Shown in pieces: positions 6,916 through 15,133 of a stretch of 15,228 bases of DNA. The stretch is from contig JABFST010000262.1 in assembly GCA_013140465.1 (NCBI GenBank), forward strand, positions 1 through 15,228. Reading direction: 5' to 3'. Each line of letters begins with the position of its first letter. Position 1 is the stretch's first letter. This DNA is from Methylococcaceae bacterium (GTDB lineage: Bacteria > Pseudomonadota > Gammaproteobacteria > Methylococcales > Methylomonadaceae). The position numbers and the translations under genes were made by a program. Under the pieces are notes generated by a model. That model saw only the letters and a program-made list of their open reading frames with translations. It did no database searches and was not told where the DNA came from.

Positions 6916-7209
6916 ATGGACGCCATTGAATTTGAAACAGATGTTCAGAATGGTATCGTTAAGATACCCAATCAATATAATGAACTTAACTCGAAACATG
7001 TGAGAGTTATTGCATTGCTGGATGATTTAGAAATGCTAGGCCAGCCTAAAAAAACACAAACTAAAGAAACGCGTCTGTTTTCGGATGAATATATCAACGC
7101 CCATTGGCGTGAGCTCATCATGACGACTTCAACTAATCCGCAGCAGGACGATGATAAAATTTTACAAGACGAATATGGAGAGTATTTAAGTGCAAAACAT
7201 TCTTCTTGA
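6916..7209 (+). CDS. Putative antitoxin paired with the downstream PIN domain
   Basis: This is a 97-residue protein from the ATG at 6916, chosen over an upstream in-frame start because a strong AAGGGGG (6903-6909) sits 6 nt before it. The N-terminus, [18 protein letters not shown] followed by HVRVIALL, has the short beta-rich pattern (sequence of the type 'xAIEFxTxxxNGxIxIPxxY') of small proteins commonly encoded just before PIN-domain toxins. The C-terminal half is charged and probably flexible, as expected for the toxin-binding tail of a type II antitoxin. Its last 20 nt overlap the start of the PIN frame, typical of translational coupling in toxin-antitoxin pairs. It interrupts a sugar-biosynthesis operon and is AT-richer than its flanks. 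The antitoxin role is inferred from pattern and context. Confidence 0.6.
   Translation: MDAIEFETDVQNGIVKIPNQYNELNSKHVRVIALLDDLEMLGQPKKTQTKETRLFSDEYINAHWRELIMTTSTNPQQDDDKILQDEYGEYLSAKHSS
7177..7182 (+). promoter_or_regulatory. ribosome binding site fixing the GTG start of the PIN/aminotransferase frame
   Basis: GGAGAG lies 7 nt before the GTG at 7190, inside the end of the antitoxin gene. It supports a start at the PIN domain rather than further inside the fusion, and implies coupling to antitoxin translation. Confidence 0.6.
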
Positions 7210-8734
7210 TATCAACATTATTCTTGACTGTTATGATAACCAGCGATTGGCTTGCTTTCCTGTCTCGAAACGTGTATTTGATTTAGTAACAGAATCAGAT
7301 TTATATCAGGCTTATATATCCAGTGCCAGTTTGGATAATATAGCATTTATAAAAGACAGGGCTTTTAAAGAAAGCTATCCTGAGTCTAATACCACCGAAC
7401 GCCACAAGTTGACAGCCGATTTTATTAAAGAACTGTTGACTTTTATAAAACTCGCTAAAACACCTTCTTATATAGACATTGATTATGATGATATAGAAGG
7501 ATCGCTAGTAATTGCATCAGCAAAAGCCATAAACGCTAAACTCGTTACGCGAAATGAGGATTTGATAAATAAATATCCTGATATTGCCTTAACAGCCGAT
7601 GATTTTATAAAACAACACCCAGAACAACCACAAACCATTCCATTCCTCGATCTTAAAGCGCCACACCAGGAGCTAAGTGTAGAACTTGAGCAAGGTTTTG
7701 ACCGTGTGCTAAATTCCGGCTGGTACATACTAGGTTCTGAAGGTGACGCATTCGAGGCAGAATTCGCGGCCTATTGCGAGGCAAATCACTGTGTTGGCGT
7801 CGCCAATGGATTGGATGCTTTGCATTTGGCGTTATTGGCCTTAGGTGTAGGTGCTGGCGACGAGGTGATAGTCCCTTCCAATACCTACATAGCAACGTGG
7901 TTGGCGGTTAGCCAATGCGGTGCAATACCTGTGCCAGTTGAGCCCAATCCTGCCACATACAACATCGACCCCGAGTTGATAGCGGCGGCGATTACGCCAA
8001 AAACAAAAGTCATATTACCCGTACATCTTTACGGACAACCTGCGGATTTGCAACCCATATTGGATATTGCCAAACAGCATGTTTTGTGGGTTTTAGAAGA
8101 CGGCGCACAAGCGCACGGTGCGCGTTATCAAGGTAAGCGCTTGGGTGCGCATGGCGATATTGTCGCTTGGAGTTTTTATCCGGGCAAAAACTTAGGGGCT
8201 TTGGGCGATGGTGGCGCCATCACCACCAACAACCCTGAACTTGCCGAACGTATCCGTGTGCTGCGCAATTACGGCTCACGCGTAAAATACGTTAATGAGG
8301 CGCAAGGTTACAATAGCCGCTTGGATGAACTACAGGCCGCGTTATTGCGGGTCAAGTTGCGCCATTTGGATGCCTGGAATGCACGGCGCAGCGGTATAGC
8401 TGCCACATATTCCGAAGCATTAGCAGGTTGTGGCCTTATTTTGCCTACCATTCCTGCTGCTATGGCTCCGGTTTGGCATCTTTACGTCGTACAGCACCCT
8501 CGGCGGGATGAATTACAGCGCGAGTTGCAAAGCCGTGGCGTGCAAACGCTGATCCATTACCCTATTCCACCCCATTTACAACAAGCTTATGCAGGGCTTG
8601 GATACCCAGTGGGTCACTTTCCTTTGGCAGAATCTATTGCCAATAGTGTGCTTAGCCTACCAATCGGCCCGCATTTAAGTAATGGGCAGCAAGAACAAAC
8701 CATAAAAACAGTTATTGAGGTTTGTCAAAAATGA
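7190..8734 (+). CDS. Fusion: N-terminal PIN (VapC-like) domain joined to FdtB/QdtB-type PLP aminotransferase
   Basis: This is a single 514-residue frame from a GTG start. Residues 1-141 form a PIN-type ribonuclease fold: LLDINIILD with Asp7, and late strands LVTRNEDL (118-125, Asp124) and IALTADDF. The usual third acidic position before the last helix is Gly104, beside Glu103. After a short linker (KQHPEQPQT, 141-149) comes a complete DegT/DnrJ/EryC1 sugar aminotransferase starting at IPFLDLKAP (150), where free-standing FdtB or QdtB proteins begin. It has EDGAQAHGA (Asp304) and the PLP lysine Lys333 in [14 protein letters not shown]. The enzyme half would aminate the 3-keto sugar made by the upstream ketoisomerase. 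No ATG, GTG or TTG lies in frame close to residue 150; the nearest are TTG at codon 125 and GTG at codon 173. Its stop overlaps the next start (ATGA). Confidence 0.9.
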   Translation: MQNILLDINIILDCYDNQRLACFPVSKRVFDLVTESDLYQAYISSASLDNIAFIKDRAFKESYPESNTTERHKLTADFIKELLTFIKLAKTPSYIDIDYDDIEGSLVIASAKAINAKLVTRNEDLINKYPDIALTADDFIKQHPEQPQTIPFLDLKAPHQELSVELEQGFDRVLNSGWYILGSEGDAFEAEFAAYCEANHCVGVANGLDALHLALLALGVGAGDEVIVPSNTYIATWLAVSQCGAIPVPVEPNPATYNIDPELIAAAITPKTKVILPVHLYGQPADLQPILDIAKQHVLWVLEDGAQAHGARYQGKRLGAHGDIVAWSFYPGKNLGALGDGGAITTNNPELAERIRVLRNYGSRVKYVNEAQGYNSRLDELQAALLRVKLRHLDAWNARRSGIAATYSEALAGCGLILPTIPAAMAPVWHLYVVQHPRRDELQRELQSRGVQTLIHYPIPPHLQQAYAGLGYPVGHFPLAESIANSVLSLPIGPHLSNGQQEQTIKTVIEVCQK

Positions 8735-9738
8735 CAGAATATCCGCTGGTTTCAGTATTAGCCGTTTGCTACAACCATGCACGTTTTGTGGTCGAATGTC
8801 TTGATGGCATCCGCAACCAGAGTTATCCCAATATAGAGATTATCATAGTAGATGATTGCTCTAAAGACGATTCTGTGGCGGTCATTAATAACTGGATAAA
8901 GCAGCATCAGGTTGAATGCAGATTTATCGCACATTCAGAAAATCAGGGAGTGTGCCGCACACTTAATGATGCTCTGGGACATGCCCAAGGGAAATATATA
9001 TCCCTTATAGCGACGGATGATGCTTGGCTGCCAGACAAAATAACTCGTCAGGTTGCCATCATGGAAACTATGCCGGAAACGGTTGGGATTTTATATAGTG
9101 ATGCATACCAAGTGGACGAAAACGGTCAGCAACTTGCCGATATGTTTATAGCCGCGCATTGCAAATGTGAATGTATGCCCGAAGGCTTTAAACCTATACC
9201 CGAAGGCGATATTTTGGAGCGGCTAATCTTTGCTAACTTTATACCCGCGATGACAACATTAATTCGCCGTAGCGTCTATGATAAGGTGGGATTATACGAT
9301 GAAAACCTTCTTTATGAGGACTGGGATTTCTGGTTGCGTGCAGCAAACCATTTTCATTTTGCCTACTCGGATTATCCATCGGCCAATTATCGTATTCTAA
9401 GTACCTCTATGATGAGGACGGTTTTATCGAACAGAAATGTAAGGGCAGAACAAACCTTTTTTTTGATTAATAGTAAAATATTGGGGATGCACGGCATTAG
9501 TCAGTTATCACGATCCCTTACAGTTGAACGCCTTTCAAGTAATGCCCGTTTCATGTATACCATGAACCACCCCGATGCTTCTAGTGCCTTATTTGCTTCA
9601 TTTACGGCTACTAGAGAGTTTCTTGATTTATATTTTTCTTTATTAGCATTCATTGGTATATCTGAGAACCGTTACCATCGTATTAAGGATTATTTGCAAT
9701 GGCGTTTATCCGGTTTTCTAAGCCTATTAAAAAAATAG
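8731..9738 (+). CDS. Family 2 glycosyltransferase (GT-A fold)
   Basis: A 335-residue protein that probably adds one sugar to the O-unit at the cytoplasmic face. It opens with [16 protein letters not shown], has the nucleotide-binding VDD (40-42), the metal-binding ATDD motif (94-97) and a later YEDWDFWLR motif with the likely catalytic base region. The ATG at 8731 overlaps the preceding stop as ATGA and has GAGG (8717-8720) upstream, so I prefer it to the TTG at 8722. The C-terminal 110 residues are not distinctive. Donor and acceptor cannot be read from sequence. Translational overlap with the fusion gene puts it in the same operon, consistent with transfer of the 3-acetamido sugar or its neighbour. 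Confidence 0.88.
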   Translation: MTEYPLVSVLAVCYNHARFVVECLDGIRNQSYPNIEIIIVDDCSKDDSVAVINNWIKQHQVECRFIAHSENQGVCRTLNDALGHAQGKYISLIATDDAWLPDKITRQVAIMETMPETVGILYSDAYQVDENGQQLADMFIAAHCKCECMPEGFKPIPEGDILERLIFANFIPAMTTLIRRSVYDKVGLYDENLLYEDWDFWLRAANHFHFAYSDYPSANYRILSTSMMRTVLSNRNVRAEQTFFLINSKILGMHGISQLSRSLTVERLSSNARFMYTMNHPDASSALFASFTATREFLDLYFSLLAFIGISENRYHRIKDYLQWRLSGFLSLLKK

Positions 9739-10101
9739 GTTGAGTGTAAATATTAATCGATTTTTTGGTATTGTTAGGGCTGTAGAAAAATGACAGTTTC
9801 TATGAAATAATAAGATGTATAAGTGTGTTATATGTTTATTACCCGCAAGTATCTCTGAATCGAAATAGTGTACGTCGAATTTTGATGGGAATAAATTGAA
9901 AAAAAGTAATGCAGTTACATGTATACATTCAACTGTTTTGTACACAATAAGTCGGTGCGAGTATATATTATTACCGTTATCTATACTATTCTATTTTTTC
10001 ATTCATACAAAATAAACAACAAATACCATAATTGATACAAAAAATTTTATTTTTATATCAACCCTGTCAAAACCAGTAATTAAACAGTTAAAATACTTTG
10101 T
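9739..10101. other. AT-rich gene-free gap before the O-acyltransferase
   Basis: These 363 bases are strikingly AT-rich and hold no convincing gene; the short minus-strand frame over 9727-9945 resembles no known protein. Visible structure includes the palindrome ATGTATACAT (9919-9928), the inverted repeat TTGATA (10032-10037) with TATCAA (10056-10061), and a TATACT hexamer (9982-9987) without a partner -35. A promoter for the following gene is likely somewhere here, but I cannot place it. No clear terminator for the preceding operon is seen. Confidence 0.5.
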
Positions 10102-11661
10102 ATGCTTTTCAACTCCTATCTATTTCTTCTTGTTTTTTTGCCTGTTACACTTTTAGGGTTTTTTCAAATTGGGAGATATAGCCAATTGGTAGCTGCATTA
10201 TGGTTATTTATGATGTCGCTGTTTTTCTACGGTTGGTGGAATCCCATCTATGTTGGCTTATTGTTGGGTTCTATCGTATTTAATTACTCCATTGGCCTAT
10301 CCCTTTCTAGGGAAGCACTTCCTAGGCATTCACAATGTAAGTATTGGATGCTTTTTATAGGAATAGTATCTAATATTGGATTGCTCGCCTATTATAAGTA
10401 CGCTAATTTCTTTGTTGAAAATATAAACACGTCATTACAATTGGATTGGCAGTTCACTACCGTCATGCTGCCTTTAGGTATATCCTTTTTTACATTTACC
10501 CAAATTGCATTTTTGGTGGATGCCTATCGCGGTGAAGTGAAAGAATCAAATTTTATCTATTATGGGTTATTTGTCACATATTTTCCTCATTTGCTTGCTG
10601 GGCCCGTGTTACATCATAAGGAAATGATACCGCAATTTACACTACAGGCTTCGTATCAAGTAGATTGGAGAAATATCTCCGTCGGCACCACTATTTTTAC
10701 AATGGGTTTGTTTAAAAAGGTATGGTTAGCCGATAGTATCGCCCCTTACGCCAATCCAGTTTTTACAATAGCAGCCAATGGCGGCACACTCACTTTTTTA
10801 GAAGCGTGGGGAGGTGCATTAGCCTACACATTCCAGCTTTATTTCGATTTTTCTGGATATTCGGACATGGCTATCGGTTTGTCTCGCTTATTCGGCGTAA
10901 GGTTGCCGCTAAATTTTAACTCGCCCTATAAGGCGGTTAATATTATCGACTTTTGGCGGCGTTGGCACATGACACTATCACGGTTTTTACGAGACTACCT
11001 CTACTTTTCACTGGGGGGCAACCGTAAAGGCGTGGCCCTACGCTACCTCAACTTAATAGTGACAATGGTATTGGGCGGGCTTTGGCATGGGGCAGGTTGG
11101 ACTTTTGTTGTTTGGGGGTTGCTTCACGGTGTATTTCTGGTGATTAATCATGCGTGGCATCAGATGCGTAAAGCATTAGGACATAACATAGAGCAATTCA
11201 CGATAGTTGGGCGTTTTACAGGCATAGCCTTAACATTTTTTGTGGTTGTAATAGGCTGGGTTTTTTTCCGTGCCAATAGTTTTGATGCCGCTTTTTCAAT
11301 GCTAGAAGGAATGTTCGGTTTAAATGGTGTTATTTTGCCAAGTAGCTGGTATGGGCTACCTCATTGGCGTGTTACGGCATTGTTGGAGGATTTCGGGACG
11401 CAGTATGGGGTGCTTTCTGCTTATGAGAACTTGGATAATGCATGGTACTGGATTGTTGCCCTTTGGATTTGTGTTTGGGTAGCACCAAATACTCAGCAAA
11501 TAATGGCGGCTTACAATCCTGCCTTAGAAAAAATAATTCATCCTGCCCGATATTTTTTATTTAAAGAAAGTAGGGCATTTGCATTACTGGTTGGTGGTGT
11601 TTTAGGTGTATCGTTGCTATCTATGCGACGTGTATCTGAATTTTTATACTTCCAATTTTGA
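10102..11661 (+). CDS. MBOAT-family membrane O-acyltransferase (AlgI/PatA-like)
   Basis: A 519-residue polytopic inner-membrane protein that moves acyl, usually acetyl, groups across the membrane for transfer to polysaccharide. The opening MLFNSYLFLLVFLPVTLL is typical of the family. Conserved blocks are present in order: LPLGISFFTFTQIAFLVD (about 123-140), FPHLLAGPVLHH (161-172), YFDFSGYSDMAIG (247-259), DFWRRWHMTLSRFLRDYLYF (283-302, His289) and the active-site block GGLWHGAGW (325-333, His329). Length and motifs fit an intact AlgI-type protein. The following gene starts 2 nt after its stop and is probably its extracytoplasmic partner. There is no clear ribosome site in the AT-rich leader. 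The acylated sugar and acyl group are unknown; O-acetylation of the O-chain is the likely role. Confidence 0.92.
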   Translation: MLFNSYLFLLVFLPVTLLGFFQIGRYSQLVAALWLFMMSLFFYGWWNPIYVGLLLGSIVFNYSIGLSLSREALPRHSQCKYWMLFIGIVSNIGLLAYYKYANFFVENINTSLQLDWQFTTVMLPLGISFFTFTQIAFLVDAYRGEVKESNFIYYGLFVTYFPHLLAGPVLHHKEMIPQFTLQASYQVDWRNISVGTTIFTMGLFKKVWLADSIAPYANPVFTIAANGGTLTFLEAWGGALAYTFQLYFDFSGYSDMAIGLSRLFGVRLPLNFNSPYKAVNIIDFWRRWHMTLSRFLRDYLYFSLGGNRKGVALRYLNLIVTMVLGGLWHGAGWTFVVWGLLHGVFLVINHAWHQMRKALGHNIEQFTIVGRFTGIALTFFVVVIGWVFFRANSFDAAFSMLEGMFGLNGVILPSSWYGLPHWRVTALLEDFGTQYGVLSAYENLDNAWYWIVALWICVWVAPNTQQIMAAYNPALEKIIHPARYFLFKESRAFALLVGGVLGVSLLSMRRVSEFLYFQF

Positions 11662-11663
11662 TT

Positions 11664-12719
11664 ATGTTACCATGTCGGTTTGTAAAGACTGTAATGGGTG
11701 TTGCATTTTTAGTGGTTTTAGCTGGTTTTTCAGTTAATTATGGTGTAGATCCTTATAGTGTGTTTGGCTCTAAGTTATTCCCTGAATATGGTCAGCCACA
11801 AGAAAGATACCTAAAAATTGAATGGTTAAAAAAACATCCTGATTACAATACTATTTTGCTAGGAAGTTCAAGAATAGGTGTTGTAAATGTGGATGATATA
11901 AATGAGTATGTAAAAGGTGTTAACGCTTACAATTTATCTATATCTCAAGCTAATCAGTGGGATGTGGAAATGCACATTGGTTGGTTAGTTAAAAATATGC
12001 CCCAGTTGTCGCATATTATTGTGCAAATTGACTGGCCGTCATCTTATGGATCAGATAGGCCGGGCTACGCACTTTTAGATGAAATTCATCCCGATATTTC
12101 AGGACGTAATAACTATAGTTTTCTTATAGACTATCTTACTCTTTTTAACCTTGAAGGATTGAATACAAAAATCAATAATAATAAGCTTACTTTAGACAGG
12201 CTTAAGTATGATATGGATAAGGGCTATTGGAGCAGACCTTTTAGAGACCAAAAGATTGTTGAAAACTGTATTATTTACCGGAATAATGAAAGTTCCTTCA
12301 AACCAGAAAATCATAGGGTGTCTGAAACTAAATTAACAACTATAAATAATAATGTTGATGCAATTAAACGTTATAAAAAGTTGCTAACGGATAAAAACAT
12401 TAAATTAACTTTAATGCTAACCCCGATCAATCATTTAATGCTCGATGAAATTGAATATAGTGATTTAGCCTATTTCATTAACCAGCTTGTTGGTGTCAGT
12501 GATTTTTATAACTTCATGTATTACAATAAAATAACTAATAACGATTGTAATTATTATGAATCTTCACACTATCGCCCTCTTGTAGGTAAAGAAATAATAC
12601 GAACTTTATTTGAAAATTCGAGTGCTGATAGTGAAATATATAGTTATGTAACCCCATCAACTATAATACCCCATTTAAATTTTTTAAAAGCACTTTTTTC
12701 CCAAGAACGTGTGCGATGA
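11664..12719 (+). CDS. SGNH-like extracytoplasmic partner of the MBOAT acyltransferase (putative)
   Basis: A 351-residue protein with one N-terminal membrane segment (about residues 6-24), so probably anchored with its body in the periplasm. LLGSSR (65-70, Ser69) matches the nucleophile block of SGNH/GDSL-type esterases and acyltransferases. Near the end YESSHYRP carries Glu299-x-x-His302, where the family usually has Asp-x-x-His. Such proteins pair with MBOAT proteins (as in AlgI/AlgJ or PatA/PatB) to attach the acyl group to sugar. I start at the ATG at 11664; a TTG at 11658, overlapping the MBOAT stop, would add two residues. The gene is markedly AT-rich, more so than the glycosyltransferases downstream. 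The family call rests on two motifs and context, so function is tentative. Confidence 0.65.
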   Translation: MLPCRFVKTVMGVAFLVVLAGFSVNYGVDPYSVFGSKLFPEYGQPQERYLKIEWLKKHPDYNTILLGSSRIGVVNVDDINEYVKGVNAYNLSISQANQWDVEMHIGWLVKNMPQLSHIIVQIDWPSSYGSDRPGYALLDEIHPDISGRNNYSFLIDYLTLFNLEGLNTKINNNKLTLDRLKYDMDKGYWSRPFRDQKIVENCIIYRNNESSFKPENHRVSETKLTTINNNVDAIKRYKKLLTDKNIKLTLMLTPINHLMLDEIEYSDLAYFINQLVGVSDFYNFMYYNKITNNDCNYYESSHYRPLVGKEIIRTLFENSSADSEIYSYVTPSTIIPHLNFLKALFSQERVR

Positions 12720-12803
12720 CGAATGGCTCTTATCCAAGGGTAACACAACCAGTTGCCGATAATGCCAGGTATTTTTGGTTTTGATAGATACAATCAAGTT
12801 TGG

Positions 12804-12822
12804 TTGGCACTATTTACGCCAA
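12804..12822 (+). promoter_or_regulatory. dyad TTGGC-N9-GCCAA, sigma54-like promoter candidate
   Basis: In the 139-bp gap before the WbsX gene, TTGGC (12804-12808) and GCCAA (12818-12822) form a perfect 5-bp inverted repeat. The same bases read TTGGCAC with a GG-N10-GC spacing, which matches the -24/-12 architecture of sigma54 promoters. The -12 part (ACGCC) is a poor match beyond GC. A transcript would start near 12831, 28 nt before the gene. The two readings are alternatives and neither is certain. Confidence 0.25.
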
Positions 12823-12858
12823 TTATAAATTAGCAAACAAATCTCCTAGAGCAAAATA

Positions 12859-14058
12859 ATGACAAAAATTCGTGCCATAGCCTTTTATCTACCCCAATTT
12901 CATCCTACTCCTGAAAATGACGAATGGTGGGGCAAGGGTTTTACCGAATGGACTAATGTCACTAAAGCTAAGCCCCGTTTTCCTGGACACTATCAGCCGC
13001 ATTTGCCCACTGACCTAGGTTTTTATGACTTGCGTCTGCCGGAAGCCCGCGATAATCAGGCGGAGCTTGCAAAAGACTATGGCATACACGGCTTTTGTTA
13101 TTACCACTATTGGTTTAATGGACGCAGAATCCTTGAGCGGCCTTTTAATGATGTTTTGGCATCTGGTAAACCTGATTTGCCTTTTTGCCTTTGTTGGGCT
13201 AATGAAAATTGGACGCGTACTTGGGATGGCGGCGAACACCATATTCTGCTACAACAAAATTACAGCCCAGAAGATGACTTGGCGCATATTAAAAGCCTGT
13301 TTCCCGCGTTTAAGGATGAACGCTATATCCGAATTGATGGCAAGCCTTTATTTTTGGTTTATCGTACTGGCCTGTTGCCCGATCCTAAACGCACCGCTGC
13401 AATTTGGAGGCAAGCCGCTTTAGATGAAGGCATTGGTGAAATTTACCTAGCGCGTGTAGAGCCTCCAGCGGGTGATGAAACGAGTCCAGAATTCATAGGC
13501 TTTGATGCCTCCGTGGAGTTTGCGCCTAATGGGCGATATCCGGGGATAATTCCTTTTAATACTGGAATCTATAAATTCTTGGCTAAACTTAAGCTATTTC
13601 CTAAAGCATTAACTGACAGGTATCTTTATGATTATAACGAAATCGTAAAAGCCATGTTGAAACGTTCTGAACCAGAGTTTAAACGGTTTCGTTGTGTTAC
13701 ACCCAACTGGGATAATAGTGCAAGACGCGAAAAAGGTGGCTTAACTTACATCAACTCAACACCAGAAAAATATGGTTATTGGCTTAATCAAGTAATTGCT
13801 GAAACGGACAAAAAATTTGTCGGTGATGAGAAAATAGTGTTTATCAATGCCTGGAATGAATGGGCGGAAGGCAATCATTTAGAGCCAGATAGGCGTTGGG
13901 GACATGCTTATCTTGAACAAACGGCGAAGCAACTAAACGGGCTTGCAACAGATGCGATAGATCCGACTGTCATTAGAAGTTCTCCACCTTTTACTCGTCC
14001 GTTATTATTTTTAAAATATTACTTAGACCGTTATATAGGTTGGCGTTTTAAGCGCTAG
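12859..14058 (+). CDS. wbsX: WbsX-type glycosyltransferase (GH99-like domain)
   Basis: A 399-residue soluble protein of the WbsX family, found in O-antigen and other surface-polysaccharide loci and thought to transfer sugars using a GH99-like (beta/alpha) barrel. Hallmarks are the opening IAFYLPQFHP, WWGKGFTEWTNVTKA (about 24-38), YGIHGFCYYHYWFNGRR (about 74-90), FCLCWANENWTRTWDG (about 109-124) and, late, VFINAWNEWAEGNHLEPD (about 328-345). The acidic residues in the WANENW and NAWNEWAEG motifs are the likely active-site or binding residues. The length is normal for a single-domain member. The start codon has only a weak ribosome site. A 139-bp gap before it and 130 bp after suggest it may be transcribed partly on its own. 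The specificity is unknown. Confidence 0.88.
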   Translation: MTKIRAIAFYLPQFHPTPENDEWWGKGFTEWTNVTKAKPRFPGHYQPHLPTDLGFYDLRLPEARDNQAELAKDYGIHGFCYYHYWFNGRRILERPFNDVLASGKPDLPFCLCWANENWTRTWDGGEHHILLQQNYSPEDDLAHIKSLFPAFKDERYIRIDGKPLFLVYRTGLLPDPKRTAAIWRQAALDEGIGEIYLARVEPPAGDETSPEFIGFDASVEFAPNGRYPGIIPFNTGIYKFLAKLKLFPKALTDRYLYDYNEIVKAMLKRSEPEFKRFRCVTPNWDNSARREKGGLTYINSTPEKYGYWLNQVIAETDKKFVGDEKIVFINAWNEWAEGNHLEPDRRWGHAYLEQTAKQLNGLATDAIDPTVIRSSPPFTRPLLFLKYYLDRYIGWRFKR

Positions 14059-14083
14059 CCTATTTTCAACCCAACATAAACTT

Positions 14084-14102
14084 TGTGAAAGGTCATTTCA
14101 CA
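14084..14102. promoter_or_regulatory. dyad TGTGAAA-N5-TTTCACA upstream of the last glycosyltransferase
   Basis: A perfect 7-bp inverted repeat with a 5-nt centre (GGTCA) lies 26 nt after the WbsX stop and 87 nt before the next start. It has no following T-run, so an operator or RNA stem is more likely than a terminator. The surrounding 130-bp gap also contains four copies of GTCAT (14092, 14121, 14152, 14164). Confidence 0.3.
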
Positions 14103-14188
14103 GCAATGCCGCAGATAAAAGTCATTAACTCAATTTCACGCAATATGCTTTGTCATTGGGAACGTCATAAAAAATTGGAAGCATCAAC

Positions 14189-15133
14189 ATGTCTGACCCC
14201 TTAGTGAGCATACTCACGCCTGTTTACAATGGTGCGGAACATCTATCGGCCTCTATAGACAGTGCTTTGTCCCAAACTTACCAAAACTTTGAGCTGCTGA
14301 TTATCAATGATGGTTCTACCGACAACACTGCCGATATAGTCAGGCCCTATTTGACCGACCCTAGGATTATCTATCTTGAGCGTGCCAATGGCGGTGTTGC
14401 CGCTGCACGCAATACCGGGCTTGAACATGCACAAGGCAAATATATTGCGTTTTTGGATCAAGACGACCTTTGGCTGCCGACTAAGTTGGCACTGCAAGTG
14501 GCGGCCTTAGAGCAAGACGAGGCGGCGGCTTTTGTTTATTCCAATCAGGATTATATTGACGACGACGGCAATAAGGTTGACTTCCCTTGGGTCACGGGGA
14601 TAGCAGGACATTGCTTTGCCGCGTTATTGCAGCGTAATTTTATTTCAGTATTGACGGTGCTGATACGCAAAGCCGTTATTGATGACGTGGGCGGGTTTAA
14701 TGAACAACTGGCGGGTACAGATGATTATGAGCTGTGGCTGCGGGTTACGCTGAAATACCCGATAACATACTTAGATTTTCCGCTTGCGCTATACCGTTTT
14801 CATGGCAGTAATTTCAGCAAAAATAAGTTTAAGATGACGGTGCTGTTTCTTAAGGCACTAAACACGTTGTTTACCGAACATCCCGAAGCCTATCGTTTGG
14901 TCAGTACGCGCGAGCTTAACGCGCGGCTGTTTGAGCTGCATAGCCAAATAGGTGATTGGTATTCGTGGTATAACCAAGATTATCAACTAGGCCGCTATCA
15001 TTATGGGCTTGCACTTAAATACAAGCTTTGGGATCTAAAAATCTGCCGCCGATATTTATTCTGTTGCTTAAGCCAGCCACAACGAAAAGCTTTGGATTGG
15101 TATTGGGCTAAGTTAAAAAACTGGTTTTCTTAA
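14189..15133 (+). CDS. Family 2 glycosyltransferase (GT-A fold)
   Basis: A 314-residue glycosyltransferase. It starts PLVSILTPVYNGAEHL, has the nucleotide-binding INDGSTDNT (39-47), ANGGVAAARNTGLEHAQGKY (66-85), the metal-binding DQDDLWLP (90-97) and the acceptor-side TDDYELWLR motif (177-185). These place it closer to the canonical bacterial GT2 type than the glycosyltransferase at 8731, whose matching motifs are VDDCSKDD and ATDDAWLP. A good GGAAG ribosome site (14177-14181) sits 7 nt before the ATG. It probably adds a sugar to the same polysaccharide; donor and linkage are unknown. The C-terminus is rich in aromatic and basic residues (WYWAKLKNWF), possibly for membrane contact. No terminator is visible in the 95 bases after it. 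Confidence 0.92.
   Translation: MSDPLVSILTPVYNGAEHLSASIDSALSQTYQNFELLIINDGSTDNTADIVRPYLTDPRIIYLERANGGVAAARNTGLEHAQGKYIAFLDQDDLWLPTKLALQVAALEQDEAAAFVYSNQDYIDDDGNKVDFPWVTGIAGHCFAALLQRNFISVLTVLIRKAVIDDVGGFNEQLAGTDDYELWLRVTLKYPITYLDFPLALYRFHGSNFSKNKFKMTVLFLKALNTLFTEHPEAYRLVSTRELNARLFELHSQIGDWYSWYNQDYQLGRYHYGLALKYKLWDLKICRRYLFCCLSQPQRKALDWYWAKLKNWFS

Noticed and set aside
9727..9945. Minus-strand 72-residue frame in the AT-rich gap
   Set aside because: No ribosome site, no recognisable pattern, and it overlaps the end of the glycosyltransferase gene; it looks like a chance frame in AT-rich DNA.
13025..13423. Plus-strand 132-residue frame inside wbsX in another frame
   Set aside because: The wbsX frame carries the conserved family motifs across the same bases, so this is a shadow frame.
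14084..14102. TGTGA...TCACA as a CRP site
   Set aside because: The half-sites are separated by 9 bases instead of 6, so it does not fit CRP; kept only as a generic dyad.
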